Origin: Clostridium kluyveri DSM 555
Lineage (GTDB): Bacteria > Bacillota > Clostridia > Clostridiales > Clostridiaceae
Length of the DNA stretch: 64,000 nt
Direction of reading: 5' to 3'
NCBI RefSeq assembly: GCF_000016505.1
Contig: NC_009706.1
Coordinates: forward strand, 3,224,001-3,288,000
A program made the position numbers and the translations under genes. Shown one piece after another: positions 36,101 to 44,009 of this stretch (position 1 is its first letter; each line of letters begins with the position of its first letter). The notes beneath the pieces were generated by a model. The model ran no database searches, had not been told where the DNA came from, and was given only the letters and a program-made list of their open reading frames with translations.

Positions 36101-36877
36101 ATGTCCATCAACTTTAATAAATTTGTACCGCGTCCTGGTCTTGTAAACAAACAAGGACGTTTACCTGATCCTTCTGAGTTGGTTTGTATTGAGGTACCTA
36201 AAGTATTTGATCAATGCCTAATTAAAAGATGTCTTGTATATAATGAAGGACCTGATACAAATAAAACAGATTGTGAATTGAGAAGTAATGCTCTTGCTGA
36301 TCCTAAGAGATATCTTGGAAGTAGAGATTTTAATATAAAGTTAATTTCTGTAGATAGGATTCCAATTAAAAGGAATGAAGGTTTCAAAAAAGTTATTATT
36401 TCTTATGTTATTTCTTTCTACGCGGATTACATTGATTGTAATAATGTAAATAAAACCGAATTTTATGAAATCAATAGAACAGATGTAATTGGAAAGTTTT
36501 ACTGTCCAGATTCAATAGCCGAGACTTCCGGTAACTTTACACCTGCTGCTTACCCTAAAGATATGGATTCAAATATTATCAAACTGGAAATGGTTGCAGA
36601 TGCTTTGGATGGTGAATTAGTAGAAGATTCTTCAGGAAATTTTGTTTTGGATATTACCTTAGGGTACTACATTATTGTAAAGTGTGAACTTATTGTGCAA
36701 TTGCTCATTCCAGCTTACAGCTACTGTCCAATTCCAGATGAGCCATGTGAAGAATCCGAAGAAAATCCATGCGAAATATTCGAAAGGACTCCTGTTCCTA
36801 AATTTTATCCTGATCAAAACTTAGAACCATTATTCCCTTACTATGATAGCGATGAGGATTCCACTGAAATACTTTAA
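36101..36877 (+). CDS. Probable spore-surface protein, SPOCS-like (paralogue 2)
   Basis: A 258-residue protein closely related to the one at 33416-34264. They share the N-terminal MSINFN-F-PRPGLVNKQG, DPSELVCIEVPKVFDQCL, the SFYADYIDCN block and the DITLGYYIIVKC and LLIPAYSYCP blocks. It lacks the long Glu/Tyr tail and ends with a short acidic stretch (DSDEDSTEIL). Its cysteines are conserved with the paralogue, except for a few. AAAAGGAGGAG precedes the ATG, and a SigK-like promoter lies upstream. Likely a late mother-cell coat or exosporium component; no function is established. Confidence 0.6.
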   Translation: MSINFNKFVPRPGLVNKQGRLPDPSELVCIEVPKVFDQCLIKRCLVYNEGPDTNKTDCELRSNALADPKRYLGSRDFNIKLISVDRIPIKRNEGFKKVIISYVISFYADYIDCNNVNKTEFYEINRTDVIGKFYCPDSIAETSGNFTPAAYPKDMDSNIIKLEMVADALDGELVEDSSGNFVLDITLGYYIIVKCELIVQLLIPAYSYCPIPDEPCEESEENPCEIFERTPVPKFYPDQNLEPLFPYYDSDEDSTEIL

Positions 36878-36895
36878 GTTTTTTTATATGTGATC

Positions 36896-36922
36896 ACCTT
36901 TTTTTCTGGAAATCATATATTA
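36896..36922 (+). promoter_or_regulatory. SigK-type promoter candidate
   Basis: AC at 36896-36897, 16 bases, then CATATATTA at 36914-36922, an exact CATANNNTA match. It would give a leader of about 90 bases before the Cys-rich gene. The T-run in the spacer may instead belong to the end of the preceding transcript. Confidence 0.4.
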
Positions 36923-37017
36923 TAGTAGAGACTAATGACAAAATTATCAATATATACTCGTAAGCCATTTTTGCTCTAATATATTTTAACTTTAATATAA
37001 AAAGGAGGATTTCTTTT

Positions 37018-37569
37018 ATGAACTCTATGTCAAGATATTATGATTGTGATCCTTGTAACAGAGGTCAATATGACCCTTGTGGCAAAGGTCAATATGATCC
37101 TTGCAATAAAAAACAAGAACATGAGTGTCAAACTATTGTAAAATGCGGTTGTCCTAATTCAATTACACTACCTGCAGCTACTGTCCTGGGTACTACTTTT
37201 ACCCTTGCTACACTAACATTAAATACCTGCAAGTTAAAAGATCCTTGCATCAAGCTTGAATTTGCAAGTAATCTTGTAGCAGCTGTTGCTTTTACCGGTT
37301 CTTTAAACATTCAAGTATTTAAACAGTGCGGTAATCAAATTACACCTACCCCTGTAGGACCTGCATTTGCATTTAACTTAGTAGCATTGCTAACTAGCCA
37401 GACATTCTCATTTTTCGTATGTGACTGCAATGATACCTGCTGCAATGATTGCTGCTGTACCTATACTGTAGTTGCCACTGTTACCAGCGCAGTTACCGTT
37501 GGTACCCTTGCTATCAACAATGCAACTCTAGGAGCAGTAGCTACATGTGGATCCAGTTCATGCTGTTAA
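37018..37569 (+). CDS. Cysteine-rich DUF4489-type protein, probable spore-surface component
   Basis: A 183-residue protein with many cysteines. The N-terminus has a tandem unit of the form (G/K)QYDPCxKxQ at about residues 14-32. The middle is a hydrophobic beta-rich domain resembling DUF4489 (LPAATVLGTTFTLATLTLNTC). A Cys cluster (CDCNDTCCNDCCCTY) lies near residue 140, and the protein ends with SSSCC. Such proteins occur in clostridial spore-coat or exosporium layers, where cysteines can cross-link. AAAAAGGAGG precedes the ATG. A terminator at 37593 ends the island. Confidence 0.62.
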   Translation: MNSMSRYYDCDPCNRGQYDPCGKGQYDPCNKKQEHECQTIVKCGCPNSITLPAATVLGTTFTLATLTLNTCKLKDPCIKLEFASNLVAAVAFTGSLNIQVFKQCGNQITPTPVGPAFAFNLVALLTSQTFSFFVCDCNDTCCNDCCCTYTVVATVTSAVTVGTLAINNATLGAVATCGSSSCC

Positions 37570-37592
37570 TTTGTGCATATTAAATTATTATA

Positions 37593-37624
37593 ACTCAAGG
37601 TAACGAGCCTTGAGTTTTTTTATT
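37593..37624 (+). terminator. Rho-independent terminator after the Cys-rich gene
   Basis: ACTCAAGG (37593-37600) pairs with CCTTGAGT (37608-37615), followed by a run of T. It also lies just past the end of zapA on the other strand. Confidence 0.85.
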
Positions 37625-38222
37625 TTACTCCATCATTATTTAAAAGAGGGTTTTTCTGTTTTTTTTCCTTTACCAGACTTATTTCATTTTCTATTAATTT
37701 ATGTTGAAGATCTATTACCTTATATTTTTCCGATTGTACTTGAAATTTCAATTCTTTGTTTTGTGACATAAGTTTTCTATTTTCATTGATATATTTTTGA
37801 GTTGATTCTTTCGCAACCTTCAGTTCTTCCTGCAATTTGTTAATCTGACGTTCTTTCTTATTTATGCTCTTGCTGTCACTACTATTTTCAAGTTTAATTT
37901 TAAACTCCATGTTAATTTCCTCTAAAGAACTAAGCTCTTCTTTTAAAAAATCAATCTGTTCCCTGTTGGATTTCTCAATTTCCCTCATTTTATCCAATTC
38001 TTTCAACAACTCATGATTGATCTTTTGCGTTTTTAACATATCATCTGCTACGTTAATTGCAGATAAAACAGCAGCTGAGGAAGTGCTTAACTTACTATTA
38101 TTTCTCAATACATCCTTTATTTTTTTGTCTACATAACTGGCAACCTTATGTAAATATTCCTCTTGTTCGTCTCCCTTTAAATTATATTCAATTCCATTTA
38201 TAAAAACTGTCACTACATTCAT
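37620..38222 (-). CDS. zapA: Cell division protein ZapA-like with extended coiled coil
   Basis: A 200-residue protein. Residues 1-80 form a ZapA domain (VVTVFINGIEYNLKGDEQEEYLHKVASYVDKKI and the AVLSAINVADDML helix); ZapA cross-links FtsZ filaments at midcell. The rest is a long coiled coil, giving about twice the usual ZapA length; long forms are seen in other clostridia. The gene lies downstream of pheST, its normal clostridial neighbour. The usual next gene, the U32 protein, is here separated by the spore-surface island. Confidence 0.85.
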   Translation of the reverse strand: MNVVTVFINGIEYNLKGDEQEEYLHKVASYVDKKIKDVLRNNSKLSTSSAAVLSAINVADDMLKTQKINHELLKELDKMREIEKSNREQIDFLKEELSSLEEINMEFKIKLENSSDSKSINKKERQINKLQEELKVAKESTQKYINENRKLMSQNKELKFQVQSEKYKVIDLQHKLIENEISLVKEKKQKNPLLNNDGVK

Positions 38223-38417
38223 TTAAACACCCTCTCAGATCATGATGTTTTCTAAACCCATAGGGATATTTTATCATAAATCCATTACATATTAAATATA
38301 TTATTTAAAAATTCCATATATTTCTATATAGATTATACCATAATATACAATAAAAAGCATGTTTTAAGGCCTAGAAAAAGAAAAATATTAATTTCAATCT
38401 AAGCCATAAAAATCACC

Positions 38418-40796
38418 TTATCTAAGCTGTGCTCCCAGTTTGTATTCTAGGGCTTTCAATATTTTATCGTGGACTTTGTTAACTTCAGCATCAGTAAGTG
38501 TTTTATTTGAAAGTCTATAAGATATGGAGTAGGCTATGCTCTTTTTACCCGCCTCTATTTGTTTTCCTTTATAAATATCAAAGAATTTTATTTTTTCTAC
38601 CATATTTCCGCCTTGTTTTTTTATAATATCCTCTATATCCTGTACCAATATATCATCATCTACCAACACTGCCAAATCCCTGGTAACCGATGGAAATTTA
38701 GGAAGAGGAGTGTATTTATTATAGGAATTGGCATACCTATATAGTATATCTAAATTAAGTTCTGCTATGTAACATCTTTCTTCAACCTCATAATTTTCAC
38801 AGACCTTGGGATGTATTTCTCCTAATATTCCCACTAAGTCTTTTTTTATATAGAGCAGTGCAGTTCTTCCCGGATGAAAACTTGGATTTTCACTCTCTCT
38901 TTGAAAAGAAAATCTCTCTATTTTTAAAATTTCCAGTATATTTTCTACAGCCCCTTTTAAATTAAAATAATCTGAACTGCCATACATGCCTATGGTTATG
39001 ATATTCTTTTCCTTAGGAAGTTTATCCGTATCTTCATGAGGAATATATACTTTTCCTATTTCAAATAATCTTACCATTTCATTTTTTCTAGAGTAATTTC
39101 TGCTCAGACATTCCATCATTGAAGATAATGTGGTAGTCCTCATTATACTATAATCTTCTCCCAGAGGATTTTTTATAATTACTGCATTTCTAAGAGAACT
39201 ATCTTCTGTTAAAAGTATTTTATCAAATACTTTTCTACTAATGAAAGAATAGTTTATAGATTGACTGAATCCACTTGAAATCATTGTTTCTATCACTTTA
39301 TCATCTAATTTTTGTTTTTCATTTTTTCCTCCTTTTGTACTTGCACTTTTTATTATAGTGGAAGGTATATTGTCATAGCCATATATTCTTGCTATTTCCT
39401 CCGCCACATCTTCTTTTATATTTATATCTCCACGAAAAGTTGGAACCTCTATTTTTAAAGTATCCTCATCTATTTCTGTCCTCAATGCCAGCCTATTTAA
39501 ATATTCCACCATATTTTCCTTCGGTATGTTGGTTCCAAGGAATTTGTTTATCCAATTACAATCAACCTCTAAACTATGAGGATAAACTTTTTCATTATAT
39601 ACATCTATGGTACCTTCCATTACCCTTCCGCAGCCAAGCATTTCTATTAAATAGCAGGCTCTATCCATAGCCATTTCAGCCAAATTAGGATCCAAATCTT
39701 TTTCAAACCTGGAGGAAGCTTCTGTTCTAAGGGCTAATTTTTGAGAAGAAATTCTTATGTTAGTTCCGTTAAAATTAGCACACTCAAAAACAACTGAAGA
39801 AGTATCCTCTCTGATTTCAGAATTAAGTCCTCCCATTATTCCTGCAATTCCTATAGTTCTATTCCCATCTTTTATAGTAAGTATGTCTTTATCCAATATT
39901 CTCTCTTCACTATCAAGCGTAATAAATTTTTCTCCTTCTCCTGCCCTTTCAACCACTATACTTCCTGAAGTTATTTCCCTTATATCATAGGCATGCATAG
40001 GTATGCCCATTTCCAACATCACAAAGTTTGTTATATCTACTATGTTATTTATAGGTCTTACTCCTGCCTCTAGTAGTCTTTCTTCCATCCATGAAGGAGA
40101 AGGCTTTATTTTTACATCTTCTATTCCTCTTGCTATATATCTTCTACAAAGTCCATCTTTTATTTCAACTTTTAATTTGTCTTGTATATTTCCATCAGAA
40201 GAAGAGCTATATTTAAATTCAGGCAATCTATAGGTTTCATTTAAAGTTGCCGCAGTTTCCCTGACTATTCCCAAAATACTTAAGCAATCGGGCCTATTGG
40301 AAGTTATTTCAAGATCCAATATGGAACTTGTCATGTTTAATACCTCTTTTATGTCTTTTCCAATAGGAGTATCCCCCGGTAAAATCATAAGTCCCTCAAT
40401 CTGTTTATCTCCTGCTATTCCAAGCTCCTCCTCAGAACAGAACATACCGTTTGATACAAGTCCTCTAAGCTTTCCCTTTTTTATTTTTACTCCTCCATAA
40501 ATGATGGAATCATGTAATGCTACGGGAATTACATCTTTTTCTTTCATATTCTTAGCCGCCGTTATAATTTGCAGTGGCTCTTCCTTTCCTACATCCACCT
40601 GACATACAAACAAATTATCTGCTCCGGGGTGATTTTCTATTTTTATTAATTTACCTGTAACTACATTTTTTATGTCTTCTCCTGTTGTAACTACCTCTTC
40701 TACCTTTGAACCGCTTAAAGTCAGTCTATCCCCCAACTCCTTACCTGTAATATTTATATCTACATAATCTTTTAACCATGTTACTGGAACTTTCAT
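38418..40796 (-). CDS. pheT: Phenylalanyl-tRNA synthetase beta subunit
   Basis: A 792-residue beta subunit of the alpha2-beta2 phenylalanyl-tRNA synthetase. Domains in order: the N-terminal WLKDYVDI segment, the tRNA-binding EMAPII-like OB fold (about residues 40-150), B3/B4 editing domain ([17 protein letters not shown]), B5, the catalytic-like core, and the C-terminal FDX-ACB anticodon-binding domain (about 695-790, [16 protein letters not shown]). Length is typical. It is cotranscribed with pheS, 52 bp upstream, behind a phenylalanine T-box. Confidence 0.97.
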   Translation of the reverse strand: MKVPVTWLKDYVDINITGKELGDRLTLSGSKVEEVVTTGEDIKNVVTGKLIKIENHPGADNLFVCQVDVGKEEPLQIITAAKNMKEKDVIPVALHDSIIYGGVKIKKGKLRGLVSNGMFCSEEELGIAGDKQIEGLMILPGDTPIGKDIKEVLNMTSSILDLEITSNRPDCLSILGIVRETAATLNETYRLPEFKYSSSSDGNIQDKLKVEIKDGLCRRYIARGIEDVKIKPSPSWMEERLLEAGVRPINNIVDITNFVMLEMGIPMHAYDIREITSGSIVVERAGEGEKFITLDSEERILDKDILTIKDGNRTIGIAGIMGGLNSEIREDTSSVVFECANFNGTNIRISSQKLALRTEASSRFEKDLDPNLAEMAMDRACYLIEMLGCGRVMEGTIDVYNEKVYPHSLEVDCNWINKFLGTNIPKENMVEYLNRLALRTEIDEDTLKIEVPTFRGDINIKEDVAEEIARIYGYDNIPSTIIKSASTKGGKNEKQKLDDKVIETMISSGFSQSINYSFISRKVFDKILLTEDSSLRNAVIIKNPLGEDYSIMRTTTLSSMMECLSRNYSRKNEMVRLFEIGKVYIPHEDTDKLPKEKNIITIGMYGSSDYFNLKGAVENILEILKIERFSFQRESENPSFHPGRTALLYIKKDLVGILGEIHPKVCENYEVEERCYIAELNLDILYRYANSYNKYTPLPKFPSVTRDLAVLVDDDILVQDIEDIIKKQGGNMVEKIKFFDIYKGKQIEAGKKSIAYSISYRLSNKTLTDAEVNKVHDKILKALEYKLGAQLR

Positions 40797-40848
40797 AATA
40801 AAAATCTCCTCTCTAAAGTATAATTACTCCTTACTATTAATCTACATG

Positions 40849-41868
40849 TTAAAATTGATTTAGAAACCTCATATCACTTTCATACATATTTCTTATATCA
40901 TCTATTCCATACTTCAACATAACCATTCTATCTACCCCCATACCAAAGGCAAATCCACTATATACTTCAGGATCTATGTTACAATTTCTTAAAACCTGAG
41001 GATGAACCATACCACAACCCAAAAGCTCTATCCACCCTTCTCCCTTACATACTCTGCAACCTTCTCCATTACATACAAAGCAGGTAGCGTCCATTTCTGC
41101 AGAGGGTTCTGTAAAAGGAAAATGATGTGGTCTGAACTTTGTTTTCATTTCATCTCCAAACATTTTTCTGGCAAATAGTTCAAGGGTACCTTTTAAATCT
41201 GCAAAAGTTATACCTTTGTCAACTACAAGTCCCTCCATCTGATAAAATATGGGAGAATGAGTGGCATCTACCGAATCCGAACGGTAAACCTTCCCTGGAG
41301 ATATCATTTTTATTGGTGGTTTTTGTTTTTCCATAGTTCTTATCTGTGTAGGAGAAGTTTGAGTTCTTAAAACTAAATTATCATTTATATAGAAAGTGTC
41401 CTGCTCTCCTCTGGCTGGATGATTCTTAGGTATATTAAGAGCCTCAAAATTATAATAGTCCAGCTCTACTTCAGGCCCTTCTTCTATGGTAAATCCCATG
41501 GAAACAAATATTTCCTTCATATCCTCAAGAACTTGTTCTAAAGGATGACGTCTTCCTATATTCTGCTTTATTCCCGGCATAGTAATATCAATAGTTTCAC
41601 CTTTAACTCTTGATTCTCTTTCACTAGATTTTATTCTTTGGGAAGCTTCCTCTATTGCATTTTCAAGAGCAGTTCTAATATCATTAGCAAGTTTTCCTAT
41701 AATTGGTCTTTCCTCTTTGGAAAGTTCTTTCATGCCTCTCAATATATGAGTCAGTTCACCTTTTTTACCTAAATATTTGATTCTTATACTTTCTATATCT
41801 AAATCTTTTCTCTTATCTTGTAATTCTTTAAATGCATTTTCCTTTATCTGTTCTAATTTTTTTCTCAT
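40849..41868 (-). CDS. pheS: Phenylalanyl-tRNA synthetase alpha subunit
   Basis: A 339-residue alpha subunit carrying the class II catalytic core, which charges tRNA-Phe. The N-terminal coiled-coil arm binds tRNA. Core motifs include [33 protein letters not shown]-type residues, [14 protein letters not shown] and the C-terminal [16 protein letters not shown] Cys-rich [17 protein letters not shown] segment is typical of Firmicute PheS. The frame is open to 41901, but ATG at 41868 has GGAGGA upstream and gives the standard length. Confidence 0.97.
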   Translation of the reverse strand: MRKKLEQIKENAFKELQDKRKDLDIESIRIKYLGKKGELTHILRGMKELSKEERPIIGKLANDIRTALENAIEEASQRIKSSERESRVKGETIDITMPGIKQNIGRRHPLEQVLEDMKEIFVSMGFTIEEGPEVELDYYNFEALNIPKNHPARGEQDTFYINDNLVLRTQTSPTQIRTMEKQKPPIKMISPGKVYRSDSVDATHSPIFYQMEGLVVDKGITFADLKGTLELFARKMFGDEMKTKFRPHHFPFTEPSAEMDATCFVCNGEGCRVCKGEGWIELLGCGMVHPQVLRNCNIDPEVYSGFAFGMGVDRMVMLKYGIDDIRNMYESDMRFLNQF

Positions 41869-41904
41869 CTTAAATACTCCTCCTTCTAAAAATAATAACA
41901 AATT

Positions 41905-42175
41905 TAAAAATAAAAAAAGCCCCTCCCCTAAGGGACGAACTAATCCGCGTTACCACCCAAATTGACATTAAAAATAATATCCTCTTTGTATATTTATCGG
42001 TATTTCCCGCTTAGCTGCTACTTGATATCTTTAGCTTATTATTGATTGAAAGATACTTTAATTTCACAGCAAGTACTCCAGAGCGAACTTCAATATACTT
42101 CCATTTTAAAAAAGCTCTCAGCCATAACTTTTTCTCTCTAAAAAACTTTCGTATATCTACTCTCTCTTTCACAGT
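41905..42175 (-). promoter_or_regulatory. T-box leader (phenylalanine) of pheST
   Basis: On the minus strand the leader ends with the T-box antiterminator motif GGGTGGTAACGCGG (41943-41958), followed by a GC-rich terminator and a run of T (41912-41940). The Stem I specifier candidate is TTC at 42085-42087, a phenylalanine codon, in the context GAAGTTCGC. An uncharged tRNA-Phe would bind the specifier and the T-box and prevent termination. This fills the gap before pheS; no gene lies in it. Confidence 0.93.
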
Positions 42176-42215
42176 ATTCTAAAATATGATATTTAATTTC
42201 TACTTATACCTTTAA

Positions 42216-42244
42216 ATTTTACATACACATTTACATATTGTCAA
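42216..42244 (-). promoter_or_regulatory. SigA promoter of pheST
   Basis: TTGACA (42239-42244) and TAAAAT (42216-42221) separated by 17 bases on the minus strand. The -35 box and part of the spacer lie in the last codons of the rRNA methyltransferase gene, which reads through the promoter in the same direction. Confidence 0.85.
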
Positions 42245-43031
42245 CATGTGAATTCAACTTTTGCCTAACTACTTCAAACATCATTATGGAAGCTGCCACA
42301 GCTGCATTTAAGGATTCAGCATTCCCAGGCATGGGAATGTTCACTTCTATATCTGAAATTTTCTTCACATCTTGTAAAAGTCCATTACCTTCATTTCCTA
42401 TTGCAATTATAATTTTCCCCCTTAAGTCCATATCATAAAAATTAATATCTGAATCAAGAGAACTGGATATTAACTTAAAACCCATTTGCCTTAAAGTGCT
42501 TACCTTCTCAAGATTTTCATCCTGAATTATAGGTATATAAAATATAGATCCCATGGTGGCCCTCAGGGTTTTTTCATTATATACATCTACTGTTCCTTTA
42601 GTAGTTATAATACCCAGCGCTCCTGAAGCGTGGGCACTTCTTATTATAGTCCCCATATTTCCTGGATCTTGTATTCTATCTGCCAAAATATAAAATCCCT
42701 GCTCATCTTTAATATTTAACTCTTTGTTTTTTACCACGGCGATTATTCCCTGGGGATTTTCTGTACAACTTATGCTTCTCAGTATCTCATCTGTAACAAA
42801 ATATATAGGACATTTCACTTTATTATTTCTTTCCAGAAAAAATCTTTCTTCTCTATTTGTAAAATACTCACTTAAAAATATTTGAGATATATAAAATTCA
42901 GAATTAATAGCTTCCTTTACAAACCTAAAACCTTCTATTATGAATTCTTTCCTTCGAATTCTATATTTTTTTTCTTTTAATTTTTTGGCTTCTTTTATAT
43001 GCAAATTATCCTTACTTCTAATTATATCCAT
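42231..43031 (-). CDS. SpoU/TrmH-family RNA 2'-O-methyltransferase
   Basis: A 266-residue SPOUT enzyme. The N-terminal substrate-binding part (KDNLHIKEAKKLKEKKYR) is followed by the three trefoil-knot motifs: LADRIQDPGNMGTIIRSAHASG, IIIAIGNEGNGL and VNIPMPGNAESLNAAVAASI. It methylates a ribose in rRNA or tRNA using S-adenosylmethionine. The N-terminal layout resembles the RlmB/TsnR-like YsgA group, found near rplT and pheS in Firmicutes. The exact target nucleotide cannot be told. Its 3' end contains the pheST promoter. Confidence 0.92.
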   Translation of the reverse strand: MDIIRSKDNLHIKEAKKLKEKKYRIRRKEFIIEGFRFVKEAINSEFYISQIFLSEYFTNREERFFLERNNKVKCPIYFVTDEILRSISCTENPQGIIAVVKNKELNIKDEQGFYILADRIQDPGNMGTIIRSAHASGALGIITTKGTVDVYNEKTLRATMGSIFYIPIIQDENLEKVSTLRQMGFKLISSSLDSDINFYDMDLRGKIIIAIGNEGNGLLQDVKKISDIEVNIPMPGNAESLNAAVAASIMMFEVVRQKLNSHVDNM

Positions 43032-43116
43032 ATGACCCTCTCCATATTATTAAATAACCCTTAAATTCAGTTGAATTTGCTATAGAGACATATTCTCCAT
43101 ATAAGACTTGTGGGAT

Positions 43117-43153
43117 AAAAATAAGTGCAGCAAAACCTTGCTCCACTTATTTT
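43117..43153 (-). terminator. Terminator-like hairpin after rplT
   Basis: AAAATAAGTG at 43117-43126 and CACTTATTTT at 43144-43153 pair, with further pairing inward. On the minus strand the 3' arm ends in T, 14 bases past the rplT stop. Confidence 0.65.
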
Positions 43154-43167
43154 ACGTGATTCTAAAT

Positions 43168-43527
43168 TTATACATTTAACTGTGCTTTGGCTACTTGAAC
43201 TAATTCAGTAAATGTTTTAGGATCATTTATAGCTATTTCTGAAAGCATTTTTCTATTTATATTAATACCTGCAGTTTTTATTCCGTTCATAAATTTAGAA
43301 TAAGACAACCCATTTATTCTAGCTGCAGCATTTATTCTTACTATCCAAAGTTTTCTAAAATCCCTTTTCTTTAGCTTTCTTCCCACATAAGCATTTCTTA
43401 AAGCCCTTATAACACTTTCGTTAGCAGTTTTAAATAATTTACTCTTACCGCCATAATAGCCCTTTGCAAGTTTTAATATTTTTCTATGATGTTTACGGGC
43501 ATTTACCGCCCTTTTTACTCTTGCCAT
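43168..43527 (-). CDS. rplT: Ribosomal protein bL20
   Basis: The 119-residue 50S protein bL20. It has the basic N-terminus [25 protein letters not shown] and the globular part with [21 protein letters not shown]. Length is standard. It binds 23S rRNA early in assembly and in Firmicutes represses its own operon by binding the leader RNA; a candidate leader is at 43814-43947. rpmI lies 29 bp upstream. Confidence 0.98.
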
Positions 43528-43556
43528 AATAAAAACCTCCTTTTAGAATTATTCAG

Positions 43557-43754
43557 TTACACATAAGGTAATAGTTTTTTCATTACTTTCTCCTGAGTCT
43601 CTGAAACATATGCTGTTTTTCTAAGATTTCTTTTAGTCTTTCTACTCTTCTTTGTCAATATATGACTTTTAAAAGCTTGTGCTCTCTTTAATTTACCTGT
43701 TCCCGTAAGTTTAAATCTTTTAGCCACACTTTTTTTAGTCTTCATTTTTGGCAT
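43557..43754 (-). CDS. rpmI: Ribosomal protein bL35
   Basis: The 65-residue 50S protein bL35, with the family N-terminus [20 protein letters not shown] and the RKTKRNLRK motif. GAGGAGG precedes the ATG. In most Firmicutes infC lies immediately upstream in the same operon; here the upstream 255 bp to thrS contain a leader and promoter but no infC. Confidence 0.98.
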   Translation of the reverse strand: MPKMKTKKSVAKRFKLTGTGKLKRAQAFKSHILTKKSRKTKRNLRKTAYVSETQEKVMKKLLPYV

Positions 43755-43813
43755 AATAAATTCCTCCTCTCAATGATGCTTTTCCTACTTATAAATAAAC
43801 TTATTGTTACACA

Positions 43814-43947
43814 TAAAAAAAGCGGCCTAAAGCCGCTCTTAAATACATCCCATAGCAAAGAATCTTTATAATAAAAAATTCTTATAAACACAACCTTACT
43901 AGCTTTGCTGTAAGGTGAGAAACGGCTGTTTCTTCTTAACGTTTTAC
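43814..43947 (-). promoter_or_regulatory. L20-type ribosomal protein leader with attenuator terminator
   Basis: Downstream of the promoter at 43948-43976 the minus-strand leader contains CCTTACAGCAAAGCTAGTAAGG (stem CCTTAC/GTAAGG), whose loop AGCAAAG can pair with CTTTGCT about 50 bases later (43853-43859). A strong terminator follows: AGCGGC, TTTAG loop, GCCGCT and seven T (43814-43837). This is the layout of L20 leaders that control infC-rpmI-rplT. Assignment as L20 type is from position and structure, not from a covariance search. Confidence 0.75.
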
Positions 43948-43976
43948 ATTATACTATTTTTATCGACTGCAGTCAA
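43948..43976 (-). promoter_or_regulatory. SigA promoter of rpmI-rplT
   Basis: TTGACT (43971-43976), 17 bases, TATAAT (43948-43953) on the minus strand, immediately after the thrS stop codon region. Confidence 0.88.
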
Positions 43977-44009
43977 TGTATAATTTTTGGCATTTTCTAA
44001 AAAATCCAA

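Noticed and set aside
43755-44009. infC with an unusual ATT or ATA start
   Set aside because: The gap is about half the length of infC, and is occupied by a promoter, leader and terminator.
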